Assembly: GCA_002007465.1 (NCBI GenBank)
Contig: LNAC01000108.1
Coordinates: forward strand, 2,522,411-2,586,410
Reading direction: 5' to 3'
Source: Ailurus styani
Taxonomy: Eukaryota; Chordata; Mammalia; Carnivora; Ailuridae
Length of the DNA: 64,000 nt
Positions 43,681 to 55,362 of this stretch are shown one piece after another. The notes under the pieces are model-generated. The model searched no databases, was not told the origin of the DNA, and saw nothing but the letters and a program-made list of their open reading frames with translations. Position 1 is the first letter of the stretch, and each line of letters starts with the position of its first letter. Both the position numbers and the translations under genes were made by a program.

Positions 43681-43810
43681 CACTATCTCCTCTTTACAGA
43701 TAGGGAAATTGAGACACGGAGAACTTCAGTAGCTGCCCAGCTACTGAATAGCTACTCGGTAGTGAGTAAGTGTCAGAGTCTGGATTTGAACTCGAGCCTC
43801 TGGCACCAGA
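43681..43810 (-). repeat. MIR SINE, antisense, part 2
   Basis: 'ctttacagatagggaaattg' and 'gagtctggatttgaactcga' continue the MIR after the LTR. Confidence 0.75.
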
Positions 43811-44789
43811 GTCCTGGGATGGGAGTCCCATGCAGAGGAAGGTTGACCTGGGTCTGACTGAAAGTCTTGGAATGAGTTCCCCTGTCATTGGAGGTGCTCA
43901 AAAGAGGCTGAAGAATGATTTACTGAAGCACTCTAACAGAGTTCTCTATTGGGTGTATGTTTGCTCACACATACAGTGGTTTTCAAATCACACAGAAGCA
44001 GAACCCTCTACCAGAGGAGAGCTTCCTGGAATCCCTCTTTAATATAACCCAGATTAAAGACAAGCTTCTCTAGGTGGAGGGAATGGGGAGCCCTGTCTGG
44101 TGGGGCTTCGGCGGGACCCTAGGGTTCCATGGAACAGTGCTTAAAAACATTGGTCTGGAGGCTTTCTGAGATTCCTCCAGATCTGAGGTCCTAGGAACCT
44201 GGGAATTTCTCAGGAGACACATGACAGGGGACACGTGGTGTCACTCTGAGCCCCTACAGCGGGGGCAGGAGCAGGGAAGGTTTAAGAGCTTCTAACGATT
44301 TTTAGTTACTTAATTTTCCTAGAGCTTTGACAGGTCCCCATAACTTAGGGTTTATTTGCTTTCTCTTGAATGTCACATATAATTCTTGTCGAAATGTTTA
44401 TTTGCCTAATGCAACTTTTAGTGCCTGGGTAATTTATTCCCCCTATTTGTCAGCCAGGAGGAAGGAAGGCTACTTTTAGCCTCTGGCTCAATTGTGGAAA
44501 GTAATATAGCATCTTCCACTTTTTCATCTCTATGACAGAATGGGGTACCTTGGCAGCCACACACCTTTCCCTGGAAAAAGCAAGGTCCACTCCACTTCAA
44601 GGCTTCCTGCCCCTCCTGCACAGTCTGCAAGCTCAGTTCTGTCCAGAAATGGGAGTTTTGTTTTCTGGAAAAAGAAACAAAAGGGGGCAGCCAATGAGGA
44701 GGTGAATTGTATCATCACACACCCTTGGGGGACGCAAGAATCAATTCTACGGATGCAATGTTGTTTCCAAATTGAATCAATTCCATGAG
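43811..44789. other. Unique sequence, partly AT-leaning
   Basis: 44290-44450 is AT-leaning with 'tagttacttaattttccta' and may be regulatory. No repeat or gene recognised. Confidence 0.4.
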
Positions 44790-45200
44790 TTCTGAGGAAA
44801 TTCAATTCAACTGACACTAATTGAGCACCTACTATGTGCTGGGGCCTCTGCTGGGCTGGGGATTCAGCAATAAATAAGCCTGCGTTCCTGCCCTCCAGGG
44901 GCTGTCGGCCAATTGGGAGGCAGGTGTATAAACCAATAATTGGGTGTAATCTGGGCTGTAATAGGGAAGCAGACAGAGTGCTGGAGAAATGTGGGGAGGA
45001 GGGTGCACCTTGTCCCTGGGAGCCACCAGTGTTCACACAACTGCATGGGATGCACACTATTGTCCCTGGGGGAGGAAGGGAAGGTAATGCAGACATGGGG
45101 GCCCATAATAAGGAAAAACAGATTAATCTGGGGTGTGCCATGAGGAGCTTCAGGACCAGGGGCTGGAGAGGCGGAGGCCAGGCTGTGGCAGCCTTGGATG
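44790..45200 (-). repeat. L2 LINE 3' fragment, antisense
   Basis: 'attgagcacctactatgtgc', 'ggggattcagcaataaataa', 'cctgccctccaggggctgtc'. The 203-codon minus frame at 44530-45141 runs through it and is therefore a by-product of L2, not a gene. Confidence 0.75.
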
Positions 45201-46194
45201 CTGTCCCTCATAGGCAACAGAGAGGCATGGATGGATTGTGTTAGAAGACAACGGTGGCTGAGGTGCCAGGGTGAACCAGGATAAGACTGTCACCGAGTGA
45301 CAAAGTTGGGGGTCTTTGCAAGAATGTGGTTGAGAGGTGGTGAGCTAATCCAAAGCAGCACGGATGGAGCGGGGGAGGAAACAGCATGCCTGGGAGAGAC
45401 TTGGCATCCATTTGATGTAGCAGTGAGGGACAGAAAGGGGTCGCAGATGCCATCCCTGTATTTGGAGTGCTGTCAAAGACCAGGTCTGTGGGCAAGAGGA
45501 GGCTAACTCTGGACGTGTCAGTCCAAGCCGCCCGAAGACCCCCCAGGGAGGAGGATGACCCAGTGGTTGCTGGAAACGAAGGTCTGAGAAGGGCCTCTGT
45601 GAGCTTGTCTTACTGGCCAGAGAGGACTGAGAGAGACTGCACAGAACTTGGGGCCCTGGGCTGGGCTGGGGCAGCAGTTTTCCACACCCAGGCCAACAGC
45701 CCCGTCCCCGAGACGTGGTGCTGTCTTCTCCAGGCCCCGCCAGCGGAAGCACATCTGGGGCAGGAGTCAGTCCTCAGAGAACTTCCCTGAGGCTACCATG
45801 TCCCTCCAGAGGTTGGGGAGGAAGCCACACTGTAGAACCCCTGGGCTCCAAAAGGACAGGAGAGAAATGGGGGTACATAAAGAGATGGTGGCTTCCCAGA
45901 AGAGTCTAGAGAGGGGCTGGGCTGAAAGGCATGTTATGAGGGGACCCACAAATACCCCTAATCCACTCCAGACCCAAATGTCCCAACAGCCTCAGAAGGC
46001 AGGCTGCGCAGGGATGGCCAGCTTCCAGAAACTTCTGGAAGTCTCACTGGGGTCATCTAGGCATGGTCAGGGGTGTGCATGGGCAAGACAGGAATGTGAG
46101 TTTGGGGGAGTGTTACTTACCACTCACCTTTGCGTGGTACCCCACAGGGAAGACCAGCCTCGTGGTCAGCAGTATAGCCCTCAGAATGAAGCCT
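45201..46194. other. Unique sequence
   Basis: A 182-codon plus frame (45648-46196) has no domain and is overlapped by minus frames. Nothing firm recognised. Confidence 0.4.
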
Positions 46195-46530
46195 AAGCCT
46201 GAGTTCAAATCCTGCCTCCGCTACTGACATAGGGGACCTGGAGAAAACTGCTTAAACATTCTGTGCTTCAGTTTCCTCTTCTTTGTTTCAGTGACTTCCC
46301 CCCAGTTGTACTGAGATGTAGTTAACACAGAGCCCTGGATAAAGCGTGCAGCAAAATGATGTAACATGTATTGTTACCTGAGGACCACGGTTAAGTTGAG
46401 TTAACATCCATTATCTCCTATTGTTTCTTCATCTAAGTAGAGAGATGATCATAATGGCGCCCACCTCATATAATTGTTAGAAAAATTAAGTGAGATGGTC
46501 ACAGTACCTGGTATTTAATAGGTTAAGCAG
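46195..46530 (+). repeat. MIR SINE with an L1 3'-end scrap inside
   Basis: MIR blocks 'gagttcaaatcctgcctccg' and 'ttcagtttcctcttcttt' are followed at about 46288-46435 by text like an L1 3' fragment ('gtactgagatgtagttaaca', 'taacatgtattgttacctga', 'gttaacatccattatctcct'), then MIR again ('tcatctaagtagagagatga', 'aaaattaagtgagatggtca'). Confidence 0.6.
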
Positions 46531-46560
46531 GTGCCTCCTTTTTTTTTTAACATTATCACC

Positions 46561-46742
46561 TTTTTTTTTTTAAGATTTTTATTTATTTACTTGTCAGAGA
46601 GAGAGAAATCATGAACTGGCAGAGGGAGAAGCAGGCTCCCCACCGAGCAAGAAGCCCGATGAGAGACTCGATCCCAGGACCCTGGGATCATGACCTGAGC
46701 TGAAGGCAGATGCCCAACCAACTGAGCCACCCAGGTGTCCCC
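46561..46742 (-). mobile_element. CAN-SINE
   Basis: Reverse orientation: poly-T, 'atttttatttatttacttgt' tail complement, body 'gcaggctccccaccgagcaa', head 'caactgagccacccaggtgt'. The duplication 'aacattatcacc' (46549-46560) against 'aacattagcatc' (46743-46754) has two mismatches, suiting an older insertion. Confidence 0.93.
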
Positions 46743-46754
46743 AACATTAGCATC

Positions 46755-47869
46755 TTTACAAAGGAAGCTCTAAAAGCCAGAGTGTGTGACATCTGCAGCC
46801 ATTTCCAGAGAATGTCTGAATCTGGCAGAACCCATTGTATGTTCCAATCCTGGGAAGAAACATCCCTGCTACAAATTAATACATATAGCCCCAGCGGGCA
46901 TGAAGCCACGCCAGGCTTTGACCACCTTCTGGTGGTGCACATAGGCACAGCCAAGATCACACCCTCAAACCATGGTGGTCTCACCAGACCCTTAATAGGG
47001 GAGCCCCACTGTCAGACCCAGCCATCTTGGGACCGCACCTCCAGCTCATTCTGCTGTGAGTTCAGCTCTAGCCTGGAACAAAGAGCCCCCTCCCTCCTGG
47101 GGAGCCTTGTCACCAGTGAGGGCTGCTCTCTGGGCCTCCTCCACAGGAATTGGCTCTCATGGGGAACCCATAGACACCCCCAAGGGTGATTGACAGGGGA
47201 TCCCCCTTCTGATTGCCCAGGGCTGGAGGCCCCTCTCCCCACTTCTGTGTTCACGAGCTCCCATTTCCTGAGCACCTGGTAAGAGTCGTCCCAGTGAAAA
47301 CAGCAGCCAACTGCCCACATTTGTGCCAAAGAAGAGAAACTCTCGGAAAACAAAGAGCCCCAAAGTCACTGCTAATCACATTTGCATAATACGATTTTTT
47401 TTCAGCAGATTTACCTTCCTAATTACGCTTGTCTCTAGCCAATATTAAAGTGATTTTGCATTCCCAGAGCACACTGGTGATGAGTGAGGCCACTCCAGAG
47501 CTGGGCAAGGAGCTGGGCTAAGTCATCCTGGAGGCTGAGATTTTGCCGCAAAGTGAAGAATTCCCCGGTGAGGAATTAAAAAGACCTACCTACATTCCTG
47601 GTGGGGAAGAAAAGTAACAGTGGACTTCGCCCCCCTGGAGGCCCCACGTGAATTCAGCCAGAATTTCGGGGACAATCGCTCAAGAAAACTAAGCCAGAGC
47701 TTGGAAGGCTCACGGGCAAATCTACACAGGCACCAAGGTCAGCCTTAGCCAAGCCCAGGCACAGGTGCGCTGCCTCCTCGCAGGTGGCTCTGCCAGAGGC
47801 CAGACCTGGATTCCGATCTCCAACAGTGCTGGCCCAGTCGGGAACCAGGAATCAGCTCCACACTTCCTC
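46755..47869. other. Unique sequence with POU-type octamer region
   Basis: 47355-47480 is AT-leaning and contains a perfect octamer 'atttgcat' at 47380-47387 inside 'gctaatcacatttgcataat'. It could be an enhancer core. No gene or repeat recognised in the remainder. Confidence 0.35.
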
Positions 47870-48110
47870 GAAGGTGAAGAGCGTGGCTTGCAGAGTATGT
47901 GCCTGGGTTCACCTCCCAGCTCCTTCTCTTAATAGCTGTATGACAAACTGTGTTTCAGTTTCCTCCTCTGTAAATCGGGATCGTTTAACACCTACCTCAT
48001 AGGGCTGCTTTCAGGACTAAATTTATGTATGTAAAGCTTGGAAGAGTCCCCAGCACGTAGTAAATGCTGTGTAAGTACCAGTTCCTACTACTTCTACCAT
48101 TACCTCTCCT
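47870..48110 (+). repeat. MIR SINE
   Basis: 'tcttaatagctgtatgacaa', 'tcagtttcctcctctgtaaa', 'cagcacgtagtaaatgctgt'. Confidence 0.85.
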
Positions 48111-48494
48111 ATTATAATGATTAGGATTGTTATTCTTGTCTTGTCTTCCATGTCTCAGAGGAAGGACCCTGGAGGGGAAAGATCACACTCATGCTCTTGG
48201 AGACAAGTCTTCACTTTAGCCTCATGGAGGTGCCTTTACCCAGTGCAGGACGCGTGGGTCCAAGGTCCCCAAAATGACATTCTTTTCCCTGCTTTTCCTC
48301 TTCCTGGACCTAAGCCTGGCATGTGTTCTCTGCAGGGTTCTCTTTCTGATTCATTAGTCCTAAAGTTTTTCTGAAATCCAAACTCAAGACTGGTTCTGAT
48401 TCTGGGGCCAGGGTAGGCTTCCTCACCAGTTGCACCCCAGAAGTCCCATGATCTATTCTGTGCTTTCCGCTCACTTTAAGGTCACAGTGAAGGA

Positions 48495-48685
48495 ACTCTA
48501 CTCTATGAACCTGGAGTTGGGGAGATCTAGGTTCAAACCCCAGCTGAATCACTTAGTAATTGTGTAACCTTGAACAAATCACTTAACCTCTGAGTTTAGA
48601 TTTCCTTACCTTTAAGATGAGTTCTTGATACCTGCCCTCTATAGGTTGTTTTGAACATTAAATGAGATAATTGTACATTTATGTG
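48495..48685 (+). repeat. MIR SINE
   Basis: 'gatctaggttcaaaccccag', 'cttgaacaaatcacttaacc', 'aacattaaatgagataattg'. Confidence 0.85.
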
Positions 48686-49194
48686 TTCAAGTAACAAATA
48701 TGTCCTGATATTTCAGGAGCTTATCACAAGAGAAGTGTATTTTTCATTTTTATAATAGCTGAATAAGATTGTTTCTGTTAAGTTGGTGGCTTTCCTTCAC
48801 ATGGTGCTTTGGGGGAACAGGCACTTCTATGGAGTGGCCTTCTCTCCCCTGGAGCCATGGAGCCCTCTGCATCCAGCCAATCAACAGGAAAGAGAGGTTG
48901 GAGAAGACCGAGCTGATTCTCACTGAAGTTGGCCCAGAATGAATATGCATGATCTTCCCTCCCACTCCGTTAATGAGACTAAGCCATGGGTCCCATCTAG
49001 ATGTAAGAAGGATTAGAAATAGAAACAGTCTCTGGCTGGGTAACACTTCCCAGTGACAGCTCTACAGTATAGAAGGGGAAGGGGACACAAGCCAATGGTC
49101 ATGTCTGATGAAATCTACAAGTGCTTACAGAAGTATCTCGGGTGCATGGTAAGTAGTTACAGTGGCTACTTCTGCGGCCACCAGGACTACCCCC

Positions 49195-49290
49195 ACTGCT
49201 ACTTTTGCTGTTTATGAATAGTTACCCTGGGAAATTGAGATAATAATACCAATCTCATAGAGCTGTGATGAACGTTAATGATGTGAGCAC
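49195..49290 (+). repeat. MIR SINE 3' part
   Basis: 'gagataataataccaatctc' followed by 'atagagctgtgatgaacgtt' matches the MIR 3' half; the 5' half is eroded. Confidence 0.5.
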
Positions 49291-49299
49291 AAGAATGAC

Positions 49300-50079
49300 A
49301 CCACCTGTTTCCTCTTCCTCCCACATCCAAGTCCCCAACTGCCCCTAGAGCCCTTCTTAGGGTCAGGCCTTCCCAGGCTGAGCGCCTGCTGGGAGCCACA
49401 CGTGGAGCTCAACTCCCTTCTAAGTTGGAAGCCAGCCTCTCCCACTGGCTCCACGCCCACCCCAAGGTTGTCTAGGGCACTCATCCTTCTCCTTCACCCT
49501 CCTAGGAACCACTAGAGGTAGTTCCCCAGGTCAGGCTCACCTGGTCTATGGATGGTCAGAACAGAATGCCCTCTGCCTGCTTCTCTCTGGAACTAAAAAA
49601 TGGACTCAAAGTAAGGGGGGAAATGGGATTTCCTGCATTACCTCCCTCCCATTCTCCACGACTATTTCTTTTTCAATACAAATGACGTTTCAGAGGACTT
49701 TTCCAAGTCCCCCTCTCACCAGCCCCCTCATTCCATTTCTGTTAATTCCTACTCCCTCCCACTTTTTTTCTGAACTGTTTACTACGGAAAGGATTTTACT
49801 TTCAGGAGCAGCTCTCCCAGAAGTTTTGGACCACCCATTTCTACATGGCTTTTCCCCAAACCAGGTTATTAAAGGACAGAGTGGGCTTCCCGGATAGGCG
49901 GTGGGACTGTCCATGGGATCTTATAATTTCATCACTTCACAAAAGGGAAAAGAAAGAGGCCCAAGTTGAAGACACAGACACAAGGGGGTCTTCTAGGGGA
50001 AGGTAGGAGGAGAAACCCAAGGAAAAGGACGGAGAAGGTCAGTCAGTGTTCATCAAACGTGCGTTCCACCTCACTCTCT
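49300..50079. other. Unique sequence, no feature recognised
   Basis: Overlapping short frames only. Confidence 0.4.
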
Positions 50080-50300
50080 TTCTCCAGAATGATGCAGTGG
50101 GTTTGATTTCTTGTTCTGCCGCCTTGGCCATGTGATTTCAACAAGGAATTCAACTTCCCTGAACTTCAGTGTCTTCATCTGTAAAATAGATCCACGTGCC
50201 CACCACAAAGAATTGTTGGGACAATTAAACAAATTTAATACATGCAATACAGCCACACAGAGCATGATGCTTAGTAAGGTACCCAATAAACAGTAATTCC
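50080..50300 (+). repeat. MIR SINE
   Basis: 'ttgtgccgccttggccatgt'-like core (50112-50140), 'cagtgtcttcatctgtaaaa' and 'gcttagtaaggtacccaata' end. Confidence 0.8.
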
Positions 50301-50589
50301 CTTGTGTTCCTTCTTCCGGAACAAACATAGATTAAACTTTCTGAGCCTGAGGTTAACTGGTAGTTTTCTAATAAAAAAGTACTTTTTCTGAGCACAAAAA
50401 TACCACCTTGATAGTATGTCTTCAAGTAACAGACCTTTGCAATGTTGTTGAGGCTGTGTCTGGGCCATGGGGCAAAAACGAGTGGCCACAGAAGAAAAAA
50501 ATCTTGCTGTACAAATTTCATATATAGTTGTCAATATTGGATATTTTATCTATAAAACACCAATTTCATACAGTTCAATAATCTAAATC

Positions 50590-50700
50590 ATATAATAACA
50601 ATAGCAAGTGCCTATATAGTACTTACTATATACTAGGCCTTGTTCTAAGCATCTTAGTACTCATTAAATCCTTACAACTCTAGAGGGTAGGTAGTACAAT
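50590..50700 (-). repeat. MIR SINE, antisense, part 1 (split by SINE)
   Basis: 'cttactatatactaggcctt' and 'tacaactctagagggtaggt' are antisense MIR; it resumes at 50901. Confidence 0.75.
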
Positions 50701-50711
50701 AAATTCATTTT

Positions 50712-50889
50712 TTAAATTTTTATTTATTCACTTATTTGAGAGAGTGGGGAGGAGCAGAGGGAGAGGGACAAGAAGACTCCACGCTGAACTTGGAGCCTGA
50801 CATGGGGCCCAATCCCACGACCCTGAGACCAGCCTGAGCTGAAAGCAAGGTCAGACACTCAACAGACTGAGCCCCCCAGGTGCCCCCAA
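50712..50889 (-). mobile_element. CAN-SINE inserted in a MIR
   Basis: Reverse orientation: 'atttttatttattcacttat' tail complement, 'cccaatcccacgaccctgag' and head 'gagccccccaggtgccccc'. The exact duplication 'aaattcatttt' lies at 50701-50711 and 50890-50900. Confidence 0.93.
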
Positions 50890-50900
50890 AAATTCATTTT

Positions 50901-51025
50901 ATAGCTTTAAAAAGTTCAACACAGAGAGGCTACATGACTTGTCTGAGATCACACAGCCGGTGAGTGGCAGAGCTGGGATTTGAACCCTGGTTTAGCTCCA
51001 GAGGTCATGATTTAAGCCTCTACAT
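50901..51025 (-). repeat. MIR SINE, antisense, part 2
   Basis: 'gactwgtctgagatcacaca'-type core (50937-50958), then 'gtggcagagctgggatttga' and 'accctggtttagctcc'. Confidence 0.8.
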
Positions 51026-51339
51026 TTTCCTGTCTCCAATATGAATAATTGAAAGGCCTCTTGAGTAAGATCGCGTGTATCCATTATGCTCTCAGATGAA
51101 TGGGGATGGGGGAGGGGGAAGAATCTGCAAAGCCAGGTCAGCAGGGATGCCAGCAGGGAGGAGAGGGGGACTATCACACCCAGCAGTCAGTCAGCCTGCA
51201 GTCCTTAGCCTGCCCCAGGAAGGGTGAGGCGGCTCTCTCCAGAAGTAGAAGGCAGGTACTGGCAGGCTTCTGGCCCCACCCTCTTTCCCAAGCATTTCAT
51301 TTCCCTGTCCTTTGTGGCATGACTCTCATAAAACTATTC

Positions 51340-51720
51340 ATTTCTTAATTCTGATGGCAGAAGGAATTTAATCAAGTTGCTTGAATATGACGACAGCCTC
51401 CCACTAAGCCAGCTGCCTCCCGAGGGTCATTGGGAGACAACGCCCTGTTAATATTTAGCTCCAACAGCAAACATTATGGCTTTCAATTTAGAAGATTATG
51501 CTTCTGGTTAGTTATGTATCATATGTGCGCGCGCGCACTCGCTGGGTGGCTCATCTCATCAGCGCGGCAGCATTTTGCCAGGGTTATAAAAAATGCCATT
51601 TTCTCCGCGAGCCCTTTCCACTCAGTGATCCAGTGAAGTAACATTGAGATCAAAACCATGTTCTGAAAAATAACTCATCTATTCAGCAGCTCAGAGGCCT
51701 GCATTCCAACCGCCCCAAAG
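51340..51720. promoter_or_regulatory. Candidate conserved noncoding block with a CG palindrome
   Basis: Repeat-free AT-leaning sequence interrupted by a CG-rich palindrome 'gtgcgcgcgcgcac' at 51525-51538. The palindrome extends to 18 alternating bases from 51521. Around it are 'gttaatatttagctcc' and 'ttcaatttagaagattatg'. Intact CpG runs are unusual in methylated mammalian intergenic DNA. Regulatory role inferred only. Confidence 0.3.
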
Positions 51721-52179
51721 AGCCATTTTCGGGAGAAGCCAGGGGCCAACGTGGGAGGGGGTGCAGTCTGCTGCTACCCTGGTCTGTGGAGTGAACTCCC
51801 GGAGGGAGGCCTTGGAGCTGTCCGTGGTGCTGAACCCAAGCTGTCCCAGAATTGCCAGTGAGTGGAAATGAATACTGGCTAGAGGGACCGGCTGATTGTC
51901 TGGGGAGCTGTGCCTATTCTAGGGTCTTGGATCATTACATTTTCCTTCTTTCCAGAGCTCCCAATCCTCTCTCTAATTCTGGATCCAGTCCTCTAGTGCC
52001 TTCTCTTGTGCTCACTCTCTCTGGTGGCTGCCTTCGTCCTGAGGAGCTCGTTCCTACTAGTCATTTCATGATTTTTCTTTCCTTTCTTGTTTGGACTCTT
52101 CCTTATGATGACACAGAGCCTCTGGTGGATCTGAGAAGCTTAATGTTTTAGAAGTACAGACACATCTCTGTTCCCTTTA

Positions 52180-52765
52180 CTCAAGCTTCCTCTCCCTCAA
52201 TTTCTCTTTCTGTCTCATCATCACCACCCCCACTTCGCTCCTTCCCCTTTCTGTCTATGTCCCTTTCCTTCTTCCCCTGCCTCCTCCTTCTCCAACCCTC
52301 CTTCCTCCTTGACACTCTCAAACTCTCTTTCCCTCCCTCCATCCTCCCTCTCTTCTCTTCTCTTCTCTCTCCCCCTCTGTCCTCAGAAATCCCAGCCTAC
52401 TCCATCTCTCTATTCCCCTTTCTGCCCTCCCTCTTCTGTCTCTTTCATGGTCTTTTCCAGTCTTTCTATCTCATCGTCTCTCTCCATCACACTTTCTCTT
52501 TTTCCTCTCTTTTCCTCTCTCGCCACTTTCTCCTTCCTCTCTATTTCCCTCCCTCAATCTTCCAAGATCTCCCTTCTCTCCCGGCTTTGTCTCTTTCTCT
52601 TTGCCCACCCCCTCTTTCCGTGCCATCCACCTCTGTCCCTCCTTCTATCTCACCCCATTTCTTTGTGTGTTGTTTCTCTCCCTCTCCCTTTCTTTCACTC
52701 TCTCCCTGCTCCCTTTCTCCCTCTTCCCATTTCTCTTCCCCGTCCCATTCTCTCTTTCTCTGCAC
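52180..52765 (+). repeat. Polypyrimidine tract of nearly 600 bp
   Basis: The plus strand is overwhelmingly C and T (CTTTCC, TCTCTC, CCCTCC words) with few purines and no fixed unit. Frames of 201 and 157 codons through it are S/L/F/P-rich artefacts. Mirror-symmetric parts of such tracts can form triplex (H-DNA). Confidence 0.9.
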
Positions 52766-53104
52766 ACAGATCTCCTCTCTAGGAGCTCCCAGCTGCCTGG
52801 TGAATTCATTTCAGCAGCTATTAGGGATCAGCACCTGTCCTGATACTTGGTGGGGAAGATGAGTTTGAGATAAGATAGGCTGTTTCAATCTCAGCACATC
52901 TGTAATTGCATTACCATTAAATTGCACCATTTTCCAAAGGTGAGAGCCCAGGGCCCATGTGCTGAGTCTTCTGTAAATCCAGTGCCAAGTTCTGCATGAT
53001 GTGGAAGCCCCAGGCAGAGGGGAGAGTAGACCCAGCTTGATTTGACCACCATATTAATCCCTCCTTGTCTTCAAGGTCTCTTGTTTCCCATTTTATTGCA
53101 AAGG

Positions 53105-53220
53105 TAAAAGAACCCCTGGGAGTCATTATTTCCAACCTTCTCATCTCACAGATAAAGAAACTGAAGCTTAAAGAAAGGGAATTGCCCAAGTTCACACAGG
53201 CATGAGCCACTGAGTCTGCA
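53105..53220 (-). repeat. MIR/MIR3 SINE, antisense
   Basis: 'tctcacagataaagaaactg' and 'attgcccaagttcacacagg' are the antisense core. Confidence 0.75.
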
Positions 53221-55362
53221 GATGTCCCTCATTCTGCAGCCTTCATGCAAGCTAGGACTATAGCGAGGAAGGTGGGCAAAGGGCAAAAACAGGACCCAGA
53301 CTTTTCAGGTTTCAAGGGTGTGACCTTGGTCAAATATACAAGGATCTGTCATATCTAGTGGGCATGATACAAAAATGGTACTTGGGTCAGAGGATAGCAA
53401 TATCATGACTTCTTGTGGCGTGTCAGGCTTGGCCAGGGATACAAAGAACAGGATTTGGCCCCGAGGAGAGGACAAAGCTGGCAAAAGCTGGATGGGGATT
53501 GGGCATATCTGTGCTCCAGACAGATGGGCTGGTACGCAGGGCAGGACTCTGTTTCCAGCTAGGACCTGGGAGACACAACCAGGAAATCAATGCAGAAGGT
53601 GACACAAAAACCAAGGCAATAACACAGGGACTGGCACTGGGGATTGCAGTCTGGGGGCCCGCCCAGTTCGTGCTTGTGGAGGGAGAAGCCGGGAAGAATG
53701 GAGCCTGCAAGAATGGAGTTCAGGATGGACTGGAACTCAGATGCAAGGGAAGCAGAATGCAGATAGTAGCTGCGGAGTGGATACAGAAGTAGAATTAAAT
53801 ATGCCCTCGGGATTGGACATCAGGAAGGGCTCCACATGGAAGGTTATGAGAGAAAACAAGATGAATATGGGAAAGGGCCAGTACTGGCACAGAGCACCAA
53901 GCAGAAGAGCTCCAGGAGACCAAAGAGGGCGTCACGTGGCACAAGGGTCTGTCCTCTTAGGCTCTGCTCTGCCTTGTTGGCTCCCTGTTTCCTGCTTCTT
54001 AAGGAAAATAGATACAGGATCACATGTAGCCCAGGCTTGTTCTATACTGGATCATTCCCAATGCCCACCTGCTGCTGGCCAGCCTGAGGAATTATGGGTT
54101 TGGGGCTGAAGGGGATGAGGAAGGCAAGGAAATCATTACTTCAGTGGCCTCTGGTGGCTCTGGGAGCCCAGGGATGTCCACTCCCTATCCTCCTGCACCA
54201 ATAGCAGTGGGAACTTAACAAGGCAGGCTGAGCAGATACAAGTCCCCACCACATCATTCCCAGCTCTGGGGCTGGGAGGCCAGCAAGCAAACAAACAAAC
54301 AGCCAGCAAATGTGTCCCTGTGCCCCAGGGTCAGCCTGCTGCAGTGACTACACCTGCTTTGGCAAAGTAGTTACTTTGAAGCCCAGCCTGATGCAGAGAG
54401 CGTGCAGCACTCAGGGACAAAATTGAGGGGTTTAATGATGTGAAATAGCTCTGTGTGTAATCTGGGTGCGCTACAAGGGCTGCTGAGAGACTCTAAAAGC
54501 TTCCCAGGCCGGCCTGCCTCTGAGGCTGGCCCATTATGTTGTTTGCTGCCTTGTGATCAGGATGAAGCCAGCCCCTGCCAGCCCTAGTTCCACGCACACT
54601 GCTCTTTCCCCCAACTCCAGGCGCCCATTGGGCCCCCACCACGGGTCATCGGGCACAAGGTTGGCTGCCCCAGCAATTCTTAGATAAATCAATTAGGATA
54701 AATGAGCTTAGTGATGTATGATGCCCTTGCTCCACTGCGTGCCTTCTGAACTATTAGTTCTCCGGAGAAGATTAATTACGGGACTGCCATGCTAATACTC
54801 TTTTAATGGAATCTGTTATTTAAGTTTAAGAGCAGGTATCGAATGTATGGGAGTTAGATACCTGTTATGTGCATCTCAAATCAGAAGCGATGGATGGAGC
54901 TAACCTCAGGATGGACCTGTTGAAACAGGAGAGCTAATAATCACTCTGAACCCTGCAGAAGGTTGTACCAAGTCTCAGAAGATAGTCCTAGAATTGATAA
55001 CATGTTTTGTGGCATTAACTTTCTACTCTACTTGGACAGGAATTATGCTGGTAGAAACAGAGTAGAAAAGTGGAAGAGCCGCTAAAGGGAAGAGGCTGGG
55101 TGAGCTTAAATAAGCCATGGAGCAGGATATAGACAGAAAGAATGTATTTGACTTAGGGTCATATTAATGAGATATAATATCAAGACCAAAGGAGGTTTGG
55201 TCTTGCCCTAGACAGTCAGTATAAGAAGTCGTGTTTCCCAAGTGGTATTGACTAGTGACATGAAGTCGACAGAATAGTGAAGTGGCTAGAATAATGAGAG
55301 GTCTGAAAGCTGAATCCTATGAAAGTCGTAAGTAGCTCCTGGGAAATGCGGATCAGGGGAGG
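53221..55362. other. Unique sequence; candidate regulatory part at 54650-54840
   Basis: 54660-54840 is AT-leaning, free of repeats, with several homeodomain cores ('aaatcaattaggataaatga', 'gaagattaattacggg', 'ggtatcgaatgta'). No gene recognised; the 122-125-codon frames near 53415-54109 have no domain. Confidence 0.35.

Noticed and set aside
44530..45141. 203-codon minus-strand open frame
   Set aside because: Most of it lies in an antisense L2 fragment (44790-45200), so it is a by-product of the L2 sense strand; no domain.
45648..46196. 182-codon plus-strand open frame
   Set aside because: No domain and overlapped by minus frames; not supported as a gene.
52257..52862. 201-codon plus-strand open frame
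   Set aside because: It runs through the polypyrimidine tract and is nearly all S, L, F and P; low-complexity artefact.
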